From an uncultured Lachnospiraceae bacterium (lineage in GTDB: Bacteria > Bacillota > Clostridia > Lachnospirales > Lachnospiraceae), in assembly GCA_910585895.1 (NCBI GenBank), contig CAJUHY010000042.1:1-20540 (forward strand): a DNA stretch of 20,540 bases, read 5' to 3'. Below, one piece after another: positions 14,056 to 20,540 of this stretch. Positions within the stretch are counted from its first letter, which is position 1. Every line of letters starts with the position of its first letter. The notes beneath the pieces are model-generated. The model did no database searches. It was given only the letters and a program-made list of their open reading frames with translations, and was not told where the DNA came from. Position numbers and translations under genes: made by a program.

Positions 14056-16440
14056 TTATCCTTGAAACAGTTCATTGGCATAGCGCACAGAGCCCATGGC
14101 ATCCTTGGAATAGAAATCTGCGCCAATCATATCAGCATATGTCTGAGTCAGCACCGCACCGCCTACCATCACCTTGCACATCGGCAGTTCCTGTTTCAGT
14201 AATTTAATGGTCTCTTCCATATTTGCCACGGTTGTCGTCATCAAGGCGCTTAGGCCCACCAGCTTCACCTGATGTTCACGAGCAGTTTCCACCACCTGTT
14301 CTGGCGGGACATCTTTCCCTAAATCAATCACATTAAAACCGTAATTTTCCAGCAGGACTTTGACAATATTTTTACCAATATCATGAATATCCCCTTTGAC
14401 CGTGGCAATTACAATCGTCCCCTTAGAGGAAGAAACAGTCCCCTGTGACTGCAGGCGCTCTTTAATGGCATCAAAGCCAGCTTTTGCTGCATCTGCGCTC
14501 ATCAATAGCTGCGGCAAAAAGACCGTCTTTTTCTCAAACCCCTGCCCCACCTTGTCCAGTGCAGGAATCAAATCCCCGTCTATAACCTCAAGAGGCTTTT
14601 TCGTTTCAAGTTCTTTTTTCGCCGCCTGATAGGCGCTTTCCGCAAGTCCCCGCACTACAGCATCGAAGAGGCTGATTTCCTCTGTCTTGGCTGCCAAAGT
14701 CTGCTTCTGTGCTTCCTGTCCGGAATAAAGCGCAATATAATCCGCACACTGGCCATCACTGCCGTTTAACGCACAGTAAGCATGATATGCCGCCATCATC
14801 GCCTCACTACCCGGATTGATAATCCCGGCGCTGAGGCCTTTGGACAATGCAATCGTGAAAAATGCTGTGTTAACACGTTCGCGCTGCGGCAATCCGAAAG
14901 AAATATTGGACACGCCCAACGTCGTATGCACACCCAGCACATGACGCACATAATGCAGCGCCTCCAGGGTAATGTCCGCATTTTCCTGTCCAGTACTGAT
15001 TGTCATAGTCAACGTATCTATAAGCAAATCTTTCTTGCCAATCCCATATTTGGCTGCCTCAGCAATTATTTTCTCGGCAATTTCAATCCGTCCTTTCGCC
15101 GTGTCTGGTATTCCATTTTCATCCAATGTCAGGCATACAATCATACCGCCGTATTTCGCTGCCAGCGGAAATACGGCATCCATGGATTCCTGTTTGCCAT
15201 TGACGGAATTCAGCAAGGGCTTGCCGTTGTACAGGCGCATAGCCGTTTCCATCGCCACCGGGTCTGAGGTGTCAATCTGCAGCGGCAGATCTGTAATCCC
15301 CTGCAGCCCAGTCACAACATCGCGCATCATCTGCACTTCGTCAATCTCCGGAAGCCCCACATTTACGTCCAGAATATGCGCTCCCCTGTCCTGCTGCGCC
15401 AGCGCTTCCTTATAAATATATTCCAAGTCGTTCTCTCGAAGCGCCTGTTTAAACCGCGATTTCCCGGTGGGATTAATGCGTTCACCGATAATTTTCGGCC
15501 GCTCATCCAATAGCACGGCATGGGTATAGGAGGAGACAACGGAACGCTGCTTATCCGTCAGTGCCATCGCCGGAATATCACGGCAGCCCTCCACCAATGC
15601 CTGAATATGCGCTGGTGTAGTGCCGCAGCAGCCGCCCATCATCGAAACTCCTTCTATGGCAATCTCTTTCATTATAGTAGAAAATTCTTCTGGTCCCACA
15701 TGGAAAGATGTCTTGCCATCCACTACCACGGGCAACCCGGCGTTGGGATTTAAGACAATCGGCAAAGAGCATACTTCACGAAGCCTGGGCAGAAACTTGC
15801 GCATTATATCTGGTCCGAATCCGCAATTCAATCCCAGAGCGTCTACCTGAAGCCCCTCTAACATGGCAACCGCCGCTTCCATATCCGCACCGGTCAGAAG
15901 TTTGCCGTCTTCGTCAAACACCATGGTCACCACAATCGGCAGGTTTGTATGTTCTTTGGCTGCCAGAACCGCCGCCTTAATCTCATAGGTATCGTTCATC
16001 GTCTCAATCAGACAAAGGTCCGCCCCCGCCTGCTCGCCGGCTATACACATAGGTTTAAACGCTTCGTAAGCCTCCTCAAAAGGCAAATCCCCCAGAGGCT
16101 CCAGCAACTTCCCTAAAGAGCCGATATCCAGCGCTGCATATGCCTTTCTCCCAGATTCCTGAATCGCACGTTTCGCTATCTCTATGCCTTTTTGGGTCAA
16201 TTCCTCACACGTATACTCTGTCGCTTTCATTTTAAAGGGATTTACGCCAAAGGTATTGGCTTTTACGATATCACAGCCTGCCTTAAGATACTGCCTGTGA
16301 ATATCACAAATCACATCCTCTTTGGTCACATTCCAGATTTCCGGCAATTCCCCGGACTGCAAGCCCCGCTCCTGGAGCATGGTTCCCATGGCTCCGTCAA
16401 AAAATAACAGTTTCTTTCCCAACTCGTCTCTAAAACTCAT
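14056..16440 (-). CDS. metH: Cobalamin-dependent methionine synthase, lacking the reactivation domain
   Basis: MetH transfers the methyl group of 5-methyltetrahydrofolate to homocysteine by way of methylcobalamin. The 794 residues contain the homocysteine-binding barrel (about 1-290) with zinc ligands Cys206 and Cys271/272, the pterin-binding barrel (about 315-570), the four-helix cap (about 585-670) and the cobalamin domain with the GDIHDIGKNIV motif, whose His686 is the cobalt ligand. The ~330-residue C-terminal SAM-binding reactivation domain of E. coli MetH (1227 residues) is missing and is encoded by the next gene upstream. The ATG at 16440 is preceded by GGAAGGAG and overlaps that gene's end by 11 bases. 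It is the last gene of the metF operon. Confidence 0.95.
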   Translation of the reverse strand: MSFRDELGKKLLFFDGAMGTMLQERGLQSGELPEIWNVTKEDVICDIHRQYLKAGCDIVKANTFGVNPFKMKATEYTCEELTQKGIEIAKRAIQESGRKAYAALDIGSLGKLLEPLGDLPFEEAYEAFKPMCIAGEQAGADLCLIETMNDTYEIKAAVLAAKEHTNLPIVVTMVFDEDGKLLTGADMEAAVAMLEGLQVDALGLNCGFGPDIMRKFLPRLREVCSLPIVLNPNAGLPVVVDGKTSFHVGPEEFSTIMKEIAIEGVSMMGGCCGTTPAHIQALVEGCRDIPAMALTDKQRSVVSSYTHAVLLDERPKIIGERINPTGKSRFKQALRENDLEYIYKEALAQQDRGAHILDVNVGLPEIDEVQMMRDVVTGLQGITDLPLQIDTSDPVAMETAMRLYNGKPLLNSVNGKQESMDAVFPLAAKYGGMIVCLTLDENGIPDTAKGRIEIAEKIIAEAAKYGIGKKDLLIDTLTMTISTGQENADITLEALHYVRHVLGVHTTLGVSNISFGLPQRERVNTAFFTIALSKGLSAGIINPGSEAMMAAYHAYCALNGSDGQCADYIALYSGQEAQKQTLAAKTEEISLFDAVVRGLAESAYQAAKKELETKKPLEVIDGDLIPALDKVGQGFEKKTVFLPQLLMSADAAKAGFDAIKERLQSQGTVSSSKGTIVIATVKGDIHDIGKNIVKVLLENYGFNVIDLGKDVPPEQVVETAREHQVKLVGLSALMTTTVANMEETIKLLKQELPMCKVMVGGAVLTQTYADMIGADFYSKDAMGSVRYANELFQG

Positions 16441-17107
16441 CCTTTTCTCCTTCCGCTGCAGTATTATGAGCGCGGAACTCACAGTCTGTCTTATCACATA
16501 AGCTGCATGTTTCCATCTGACAGGATTCCCTCTCTTTCGTAGTGAGACCGATAATCGCCGTCACTGATTTCGAAGGCATCATCAGATTTCCTTCCGTAAG
16601 CGTAACGCCAATTCGCTTGTTGCATTCCAGAATCTGAAAAATATTCCTCTGGTAATCCAAAGCAAAATCACCGTAACCCGGACTGAATCTTGGACGTAGA
16701 TACAGGCCGCGTTTTGCTGCGTCTTTACGAATTGCCTCTTCTACCTCGTCCACATAACTCTCAATACATGCTGCTCCTGCCGCCTGCACGACTGTTGCTT
16801 TTGCCATATTGGAAATAGAATACTTTTTAATCATATAATCCGCCGCCCGCCCAATCGTTGCCGCTAAAAGCACTGCCCGCTCACAGCCCTTTAAGTTCAC
16901 GGCAAGATTTTTACTGTGAATCTCAAACTCTCCCAATTTTATCTTATCTGACGTAACTTCACATTCGTATTCCCGATATATGCTTTTGGGCGTACTGCTG
17001 CGCTCAAGTTCTGTTGCCGCCTCCTCAATCATCTGCAAAATCTGCGTCTTTATTTCCTGTCCACGATATCCCAGATACCGTAAAGTTTCTTTCCTGTCAG
17101 CTCTCAT
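16430..17107 (-). CDS. Stand-alone MetH reactivation-domain protein (Met_synt_B12 type)
   Basis: This 225-residue protein corresponds to the C-terminal reactivation domain of MetH. There, SAM re-methylates cobalamin after accidental oxidation, with electrons from a flavodoxin. The SAM-binding motif is visible as RPRFSPGYGD (138-147), following an alanine-rich helix with the SYVDEVE signature (about 117-123). It lies between metF and metH and overlaps metH, so it should work on MetH in trans, as described for similarly split enzymes in Thermotoga. After the domain comes a short tail with four cysteines (196, 201, 204, 209; CSLCDKTDC), which I would not expect in E. coli-type MetH and which could bind a metal or cluster. 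The start is uncertain: ATG at 17107, or GTG at 17131. Confidence 0.85.
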   Translation of the reverse strand: MRADRKETLRYLGYRGQEIKTQILQMIEEAATELERSSTPKSIYREYECEVTSDKIKLGEFEIHSKNLAVNLKGCERAVLLAATIGRAADYMIKKYSISNMAKATVVQAAGAACIESYVDEVEEAIRKDAAKRGLYLRPRFSPGYGDFALDYQRNIFQILECNKRIGVTLTEGNLMMPSKSVTAIIGLTTKERESCQMETCSLCDKTDCEFRAHNTAAEGEKDEF

Positions 17108-17155
17108 AATACCTGTCTTTCCACCCGGCACACCTATTGGCCTGGTAAACTTATG

Positions 17156-18031
17156 TCATTGCGCATGATAGATTTCTGATAGATTGCTGAAAATCGCACC
17201 CGCCACATCGGGCTTATTCATCGTATAAATGTGCACATGGGTAACGCCATTCGCAATTAAATCTATAATCTGGTCCGTGGCATAAGCGATGCCCGCCTGT
17301 TTCAGAGCCGCCGGGTTATCCGCGAACCGCTCTACCATAGCCCGAAAACGCCTGGGCAAAATACTCCCCCCTGACAGAGAGCCAATCCGCTCCATTTGAC
17401 TGGCATTTGTAATGGGCATAATTCCTGCAATCACCGGCACTTCCACATTTTTTTTCAACGCCCGGTATAAGAAATTGTAAAGGATATCATTATCAAAAAA
17501 CATCTGGGTTGTAAGAAATTCACAGCCTGCCTCTACCTTCCGTTTGAGATTGTCAATATCCTGCTCAATAGACACTGCTTCGGGATGTCCTTCCGGATAA
17601 CAGGCACCGCCGATACAAAAATCCCCAAATGATTTAATCTCTTCTATCAATTCACTGGCATGATGGTACTGATTTGGCAGCGGAAAATCGGCATTTTCAG
17701 GAATATCCCCCCGCAAAGCAAGGATATTTTCGATTTTCTTTTCTTTTAACTGCCCAAGCACTTCCCGAATCTTGTCTCTACCGGAAGATGCACAGGTCAG
17801 ATGTGCCAGCGCGGTCACTCCGTTGACATTCTGCACCTCATTGGCAATATCTACCGTATGTTCGCTGATGCCGCCAGTAGCTCCATAAGTCACACTGATA
17901 TATGCAGGCTTCATCTTCGCTACTTCCTGTACAACCTCATGTGCCTTTGCCAGCCCGGACCCCTTCTTGGGGGGGAACAATTCACAACTTATTGTTACTT
18001 CTTTTTGTTTTAACAATTCTGATATTTTCAT
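17156..18031 (-). CDS. metF: 5,10-methylenetetrahydrofolate reductase
   Basis: This 291-residue flavoprotein reduces 5,10-methylene-THF to 5-methyl-THF, the methyl donor used by MetH two genes downstream. The TIM-barrel start with the catalytic Glu in SCELFPPK (about 15-22), the LRGD stretch (ALRGDIP), TQMFFDN and PVIAGIMPI are typical of MetF. The length matches the family. The ATG at 18031 is chosen because GGAGG lies 5 bases upstream; the in-frame ATG at 18043 actually contains that ribosome site. First gene of the methionine operon. Confidence 0.95.
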   Translation of the reverse strand: MKISELLKQKEVTISCELFPPKKGSGLAKAHEVVQEVAKMKPAYISVTYGATGGISEHTVDIANEVQNVNGVTALAHLTCASSGRDKIREVLGQLKEKKIENILALRGDIPENADFPLPNQYHHASELIEEIKSFGDFCIGGACYPEGHPEAVSIEQDIDNLKRKVEAGCEFLTTQMFFDNDILYNFLYRALKKNVEVPVIAGIMPITNASQMERIGSLSGGSILPRRFRAMVERFADNPAALKQAGIAYATDQIIDLIANGVTHVHIYTMNKPDVAGAIFSNLSEIYHAQ

Positions 18032-18089
18032 GTTTTCCTCCATTCAAAAACTGGAAAATTTTTTTCTGCAGTTTTAAACATATGTTATG

Positions 18090-18118
18090 ATTGTACTCCT
18101 ACTAAAAGACTTTTACAA
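18090..18118 (-). promoter_or_regulatory. Promoter of the metF-metH operon
   Basis: TTGTAA (18118-18113) and TACAAT (18095-18090) on the minus strand have a 17-base spacer. The leader would be only about 50 bases, too short for a SAM or cobalamin riboswitch, and none is visible further upstream. Confidence 0.6.
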
Positions 18119-18250
18119 GAAAAAACTATTTTACACATAGAAAACAAGTTGTGGCGTTGTATATATTTTATAAAATCACAGATAATACAGGATGCATAAA
18201 TTGATACACACCGTATCTTGGCACAATATTTTCCAAATAGCCAGATTTCA

Positions 18251-18284
18251 TATAATAATCTTACACAAAATTTAAGAAAAGAGG
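18251..18284 (+). promoter_or_regulatory. -10 box and ribosome site of the 83-residue gene
   Basis: A perfect TATAAT (18251-18256) lies 35 bases before the start codon, and GAGG (18281-18284) is well spaced from it. The -35 box at the expected place is poor (TTTTCC-like). TTGATA at 18201-18206 with CAATAT 17 bases later is an alternative promoter. Confidence 0.4.
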
Positions 18285-18290
18285 TATCTT

Positions 18291-18542
18291 ATGAGCAATG
18301 AGAATACAAAAAAAGACACCCATCCGGTGCCTGATTTCAGTGACAGTTACGACTATTTAAAAGCCAGCTCCGCCACAGATTGTACCGGGGTTGTCCCCAG
18401 ACCTCCCCAGGACAGTGCAGAACTGGATTCCTATCTGGATGTCTACAATTTCCTTCCTCAATGCGCTTATACAAAACCGAGTCCAGTGGAGATTGACATG
18501 CTACAAAACAAGAAATCTGAAGGATGCCATGCCGGAAAATAA
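18291..18542 (+). CDS. Small conserved-looking orphan protein (83 aa), function unknown
   Basis: This small acidic soluble protein has no signal peptide or membrane helix. It shows a Tyr-rich start (DFSDSYDYLKAS), a TDCTGVVPRPP segment (about 34-44) and an acidic helix SAELDSYLDVYNFLPQ (about 47-62). I recall short proteins with a similar TDCTG...P plus ELxSYxxxYxFLP pattern from Lachnospiraceae, but I know no function for them. The clear GAGG ribosome site, good -10 box and clean spacing between divergent metF and convergent DUF6033-like genes argue for a real gene. It contains two cysteines in the body and one near the C-terminus. Confidence 0.7.
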   Translation: MSNENTKKDTHPVPDFSDSYDYLKASSATDCTGVVPRPPQDSAELDSYLDVYNFLPQCAYTKPSPVEIDMLQNKKSEGCHAGK

Positions 18543-18561
18543 TATCTAGCAAAACTAAAAG

Positions 18562-18608
18562 GGGGTGTCAAAAAACAGTTCTGATATAACAGCAGCCTTT
18601 GACACCCC
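18562..18608. terminator. Long-loop hairpin terminator between convergent genes
   Basis: GGGGTGTCAAA (18562-18572) and its exact complement TTTGACACCCC (18598-18608) are separated by 25 bases. Read on the minus strand the stem is followed by CTTTTAGTTTT, so it mainly ends the 18659-19381 transcript; it can also stop the small plus-strand gene. Confidence 0.7.
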
Positions 18609-18658
18609 ATATAAATTAAAATTCATTTGTATAGCTGAAAAACCATCTTCCTTCGCAT

Positions 18659-19381
18659 TTATATCGTATAGTCAAACTGCTGGCCTACATATGTCTCCGC
18701 CTGTGTCTGTACCATATCACTGCGTCCCATTGCTACAGTTTCATTAATCTTCTGCAGCAGTTCATCCCAAGAGGAAGCTTCTACTGTCACCAAATCTTCA
18801 GGTCGTTTCTGTTTCTCTAAAATCTTCTCCTGCTGCTCTTTCTTCGCTGCTTTCTTCTCAGCCGCTTTCTTGTCTGCAACTTTCTGGTCATGTCTTTGCT
18901 GAATACGGTCTTTCTGCGCCGCCAGCGACTTATCTACTACTGCAAAGAACGAAGCATTACCGTAATCGTCAAACTTCATGCCAAATGCTTTCACGCTGTC
19001 TGCATTGCTGCCAAGGCTCTCTTTCATCTGTGCAAACTGACCTGTTGCCTTATCCAAAATGCCCTCATACTTCTTGCGGTAGGATTCATCCTCAGCCATC
19101 TTCTCTATCTTATCTTCATCAATCAGGACAATCAGGCTCTTATTGCTTCCATACTTGGCAGCATTTGCCTCCGCCTGCTCTTTCTGATCAGCACTGACAA
19201 GAATAAAGTCCATGTTTCCATACTTCTTCTTCAGCTTCTCATAATATTTCTCTGCTTTCTCGCTCAGCTGCGGCTCGCCAATCTGCTTTCCATATTTCTT
19301 GCTCACCTTTGCAACAGGTGTTGTCTTATCACTCGCTATAATCTGCGATACATAATTCTCCGCTATTCCGTTAGTATTCAT
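18659..19381 (-). CDS. Charged, helical protein resembling the DUF6033 family
   Basis: This protein of about 240 residues is very rich in Lys, Glu, Gln and Ala. A globular part holds the passage KYGNMDFILVSADQKEQAEA (about 53-72), then IVLIDEDKIEKMAEDE and a segment GMKFDDYGNASFFAVV. A long coiled-coil-like helix follows (about 155-200, with KKAAEKKAAKKEQQEK). This arrangement resembles the clostridial family DUF6033, which has no known function; the assignment is from memory and moderate. No signal peptide or membrane segment is present. The start is the ATG at 19381, 8 bases after AAGGAGG; the ATG at 19387 is too close to that site. It follows the flavoprotein gene on the same strand after 85 bases. 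Confidence 0.75.
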   Translation of the reverse strand: MNTNGIAENYVSQIIASDKTTPVAKVSKKYGKQIGEPQLSEKAEKYYEKLKKKYGNMDFILVSADQKEQAEANAAKYGSNKSLIVLIDEDKIEKMAEDESYRKKYEGILDKATGQFAQMKESLGSNADSVKAFGMKFDDYGNASFFAVVDKSLAAQKDRIQQRHDQKVADKKAAEKKAAKKEQQEKILEKQKRPEDLVTVEASSWDELLQKINETVAMGRSDMVQTQAETYVGQQFDYTI

Positions 19382-19452
19382 TTTCATTTCCTCCTTGAAA
19401 TAAAATTATCTTCAATATGTACCTTCTAATTCTTATATCGGACGATTTCTGG

Positions 19453-19467
19453 AAATGGTAACCATTT
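19453..19467. promoter_or_regulatory. Short palindrome between the flavoprotein and DUF6033-like genes
   Basis: AAATGGT and ACCATTT form a 7-bp perfect inverted repeat with a 1-base centre, at the stop codon of the flavoprotein gene and about 70 bases before the next start. With no room for a loop it is more like a protein-binding site than a terminator. It has no known regulator. Confidence 0.3.
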
Positions 19468-20084
19468 TAACGGATAAAGTTCGTTGGTGTCTTTGCTTCC
19501 TGTTCCGGCAAACCGAACGCCTCTTTTCCAAGTGCAATGCTCTTCATGAGAAATGCCATATTTGCTGCCAGTGTGCGCATGGTCTGCAGCCCCTCCGCAT
19601 CCTGGGACGCCTCCCCCGGCGTTTTGCCGTGGATACTGTTCCAATATTGGCTCGATGCCAGCGGCATTCCAGTAATTGTAAAATATTTATTCAATTCATC
19701 GAAAGTAGCAGAAAGACCTCCTCTCCTTGCAGCCACAACACTGGCTCCCACCTTCATGCGCTTGTCAAAATGCGTACTGTAAAACAACCTGTCAAGAAAT
19801 GCAATCAGAGTAGCGTTTGCCGAAGCATAATAAACCGGACTGGCGATGACAAGACCATCGCATTCTTCAAACTTGGGCGCAGTTTCATTCACGATATCGT
19901 CAAATACACATCTGCCCTTTTCATAACAGGAGTAACAGGCAATACACCCCCTGATATCCTGATTGCCCACATGGACAATTTCTGTCTCTACTCCTTCTTT
20001 GGCAAAAACTTTCTCCATCTCCTGCAACGCTATAAAAGTGTTGCCGTTGGCATGAGGGCTGCCGTTAATCATCAATACTTTCAT
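19467..20084 (-). CDS. Iron-sulfur flavoprotein / NADPH-dependent FMN reductase family protein
   Basis: This 205-residue protein has a flavodoxin-like fold. The FMN phosphate loop is GSPHANGNT (8-16), and SPVYYASANATLIAFLDRL (about 82-100) is the usual flavin-side segment. Between them lies a compact cysteine motif C-x2-C-x2-C-x5-C (47, 50, 53, 59), which in archaeal and clostridial Isf proteins holds a [4Fe-4S] cluster. It would pass electrons between ferredoxin- or NAD(P)H-type donors and a small acceptor; the partner is unknown. Cytoplasmic. The start at 20084 follows AAAGGA. It may be co-transcribed with the DUF6033-like gene. Confidence 0.87.
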   Translation of the reverse strand: MKVLMINGSPHANGNTFIALQEMEKVFAKEGVETEIVHVGNQDIRGCIACYSCYEKGRCVFDDIVNETAPKFEECDGLVIASPVYYASANATLIAFLDRLFYSTHFDKRMKVGASVVAARRGGLSATFDELNKYFTITGMPLASSQYWNSIHGKTPGEASQDAEGLQTMRTLAANMAFLMKSIALGKEAFGLPEQEAKTPTNFIR

Positions 20085-20158
20085 GTTCTATCATTCCTTT
20101 CTGTTGTGAATTAATCTTATGCTGTTTGAATAGGATTTATTTTAATTTAACTATATAA

Positions 20159-20540
20159 TCAGTTCTCATTATATGCACGGTTAATCAACAATTTAGCTTT
20201 TTCCAAATCAGCCTTACTTTTTAGCTGCAATTCCACCGCACCACAGCCCCAATGGCCGATATTGGTAACATCTCGCGAAACCCCTCCTCAAATATCACCT
20301 TCTGGACATCAAGCGGCAAATTGATAACCAGTTTCTTCTTATAACAAATGACTGTAATTACATTTCTTATTTTTCTAAAAGCAGCATATAATTTGAGATG
20401 CGTCTCACTGATATCGTCACCTAAACTTAATATATAATCCGACAAATCTTCGTATAACGCCTTAATTTCCGCATCTGCGCTCTTTTTCAAGAGTCACCGT
20501 ACTGCTTTGGTATTCTCTTACTTCTCCTTCAATATCAAAC
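20159..20540 (-). pseudogene. DUF5655 (C-terminal) gene with two frameshifts, 5' end outside window
   Basis: Three consecutive reading frames on the minus strand give pieces of one DUF5655-type protein. The first is FDIEGEVREYQSSTVTLEK (entering from the window edge). The second is KSADAEIKALYEDLSDYILS through FEEGF. The third, after a shift, is RDVTNIGHWGCGAVELQLKS through AYNEN, ending at TGA (20159-20161). The shifts lie at a run of five A (20483-20487, one base too many) and near a run of three T (20276-20280, one base too few), so the third frame equals the first. The family is found in proteins linked to endonuclease-like domains, but no function can be given. It is either a decayed gene or the product of sequencing errors in homopolymers. 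Confidence 0.82.

Noticed and set aside
18044..18290. Possible SAM or cobalamin riboswitch before metF
   Set aside because: The promoter at 18090-18118 leaves only a ~50-base leader, and no conserved riboswitch core is visible in the gap.

Overview
The window looks like chromosome from a gut-type anaerobic Firmicute, most likely a Lachnospiraceae member (Blautia/Dorea/Ruminococcus-like). The reasons are strong AGGAGG-type ribosome sites, near-consensus sigma-A promoters with 17-bp spacers, a group B [FeFe] hydrogenase, split cobalamin methionine synthase genes, and clostridial families such as DUF4474 and (probably) DUF6033. This placement is inferred from gene content; no database was searched.

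Bases 1 to about 2931 are the end of an AT-rich integrated mobile element. It holds the 3' part of a relaxase gene (+), an unknown 150-residue gene (-) and a tyrosine recombinase gene (-) whose promoter and repeat-rich leader lie next to the element end. The element sits inside a chromosomal gene. The first 33 codons of a UvrD/PcrA-type helicase gene, overlapping the gltX stop codon by ATGA, run through a Walker A motif and then stop at the element boundary (about 2932). The rest of the helicase should lie beyond the other end of the element, outside this window.

From 3030 to 9841 everything is on the minus strand: gltX with its own promoter, a ~300-bp foldback (inverted-repeat) element, a NatAB-like ABC exporter pair, a stand-alone group B [FeFe] hydrogenase, and a CLC-type anion transporter whose motifs resemble the fluoride-exporting CLC-F branch. 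The CLC gene is divergent from an OmpR-type response regulator and a histidine kinase gene (9976-11969, +), with back-to-back promoters.

From 12097 to 18031 the minus strand carries a calcineurin-like phosphoesterase and a membrane-anchored DUF4474 protein (overlapping genes), then the methionine-synthesis operon metF - MetH reactivation protein - metH. MetF makes 5-methyl-THF. The truncated 794-residue MetH moves the methyl group to homocysteine through cobalamin. The separate reactivation-domain protein supplies the function that is the C-terminal domain of E. coli MetH.

The right end has a small 83-residue orphan gene (+), a charged DUF6033-like protein (-), an iron-sulfur flavoprotein-type FMN reductase (-) and a DUF5655 gene broken by two opposite single-base frameshifts. 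No tRNA, rRNA or CRISPR array was seen. The most notable observations are the helicase gene split at its P-loop codons, the integrase leader made of TTGTGT repeats, the foldback element, and the doubly frameshifted DUF5655 gene.
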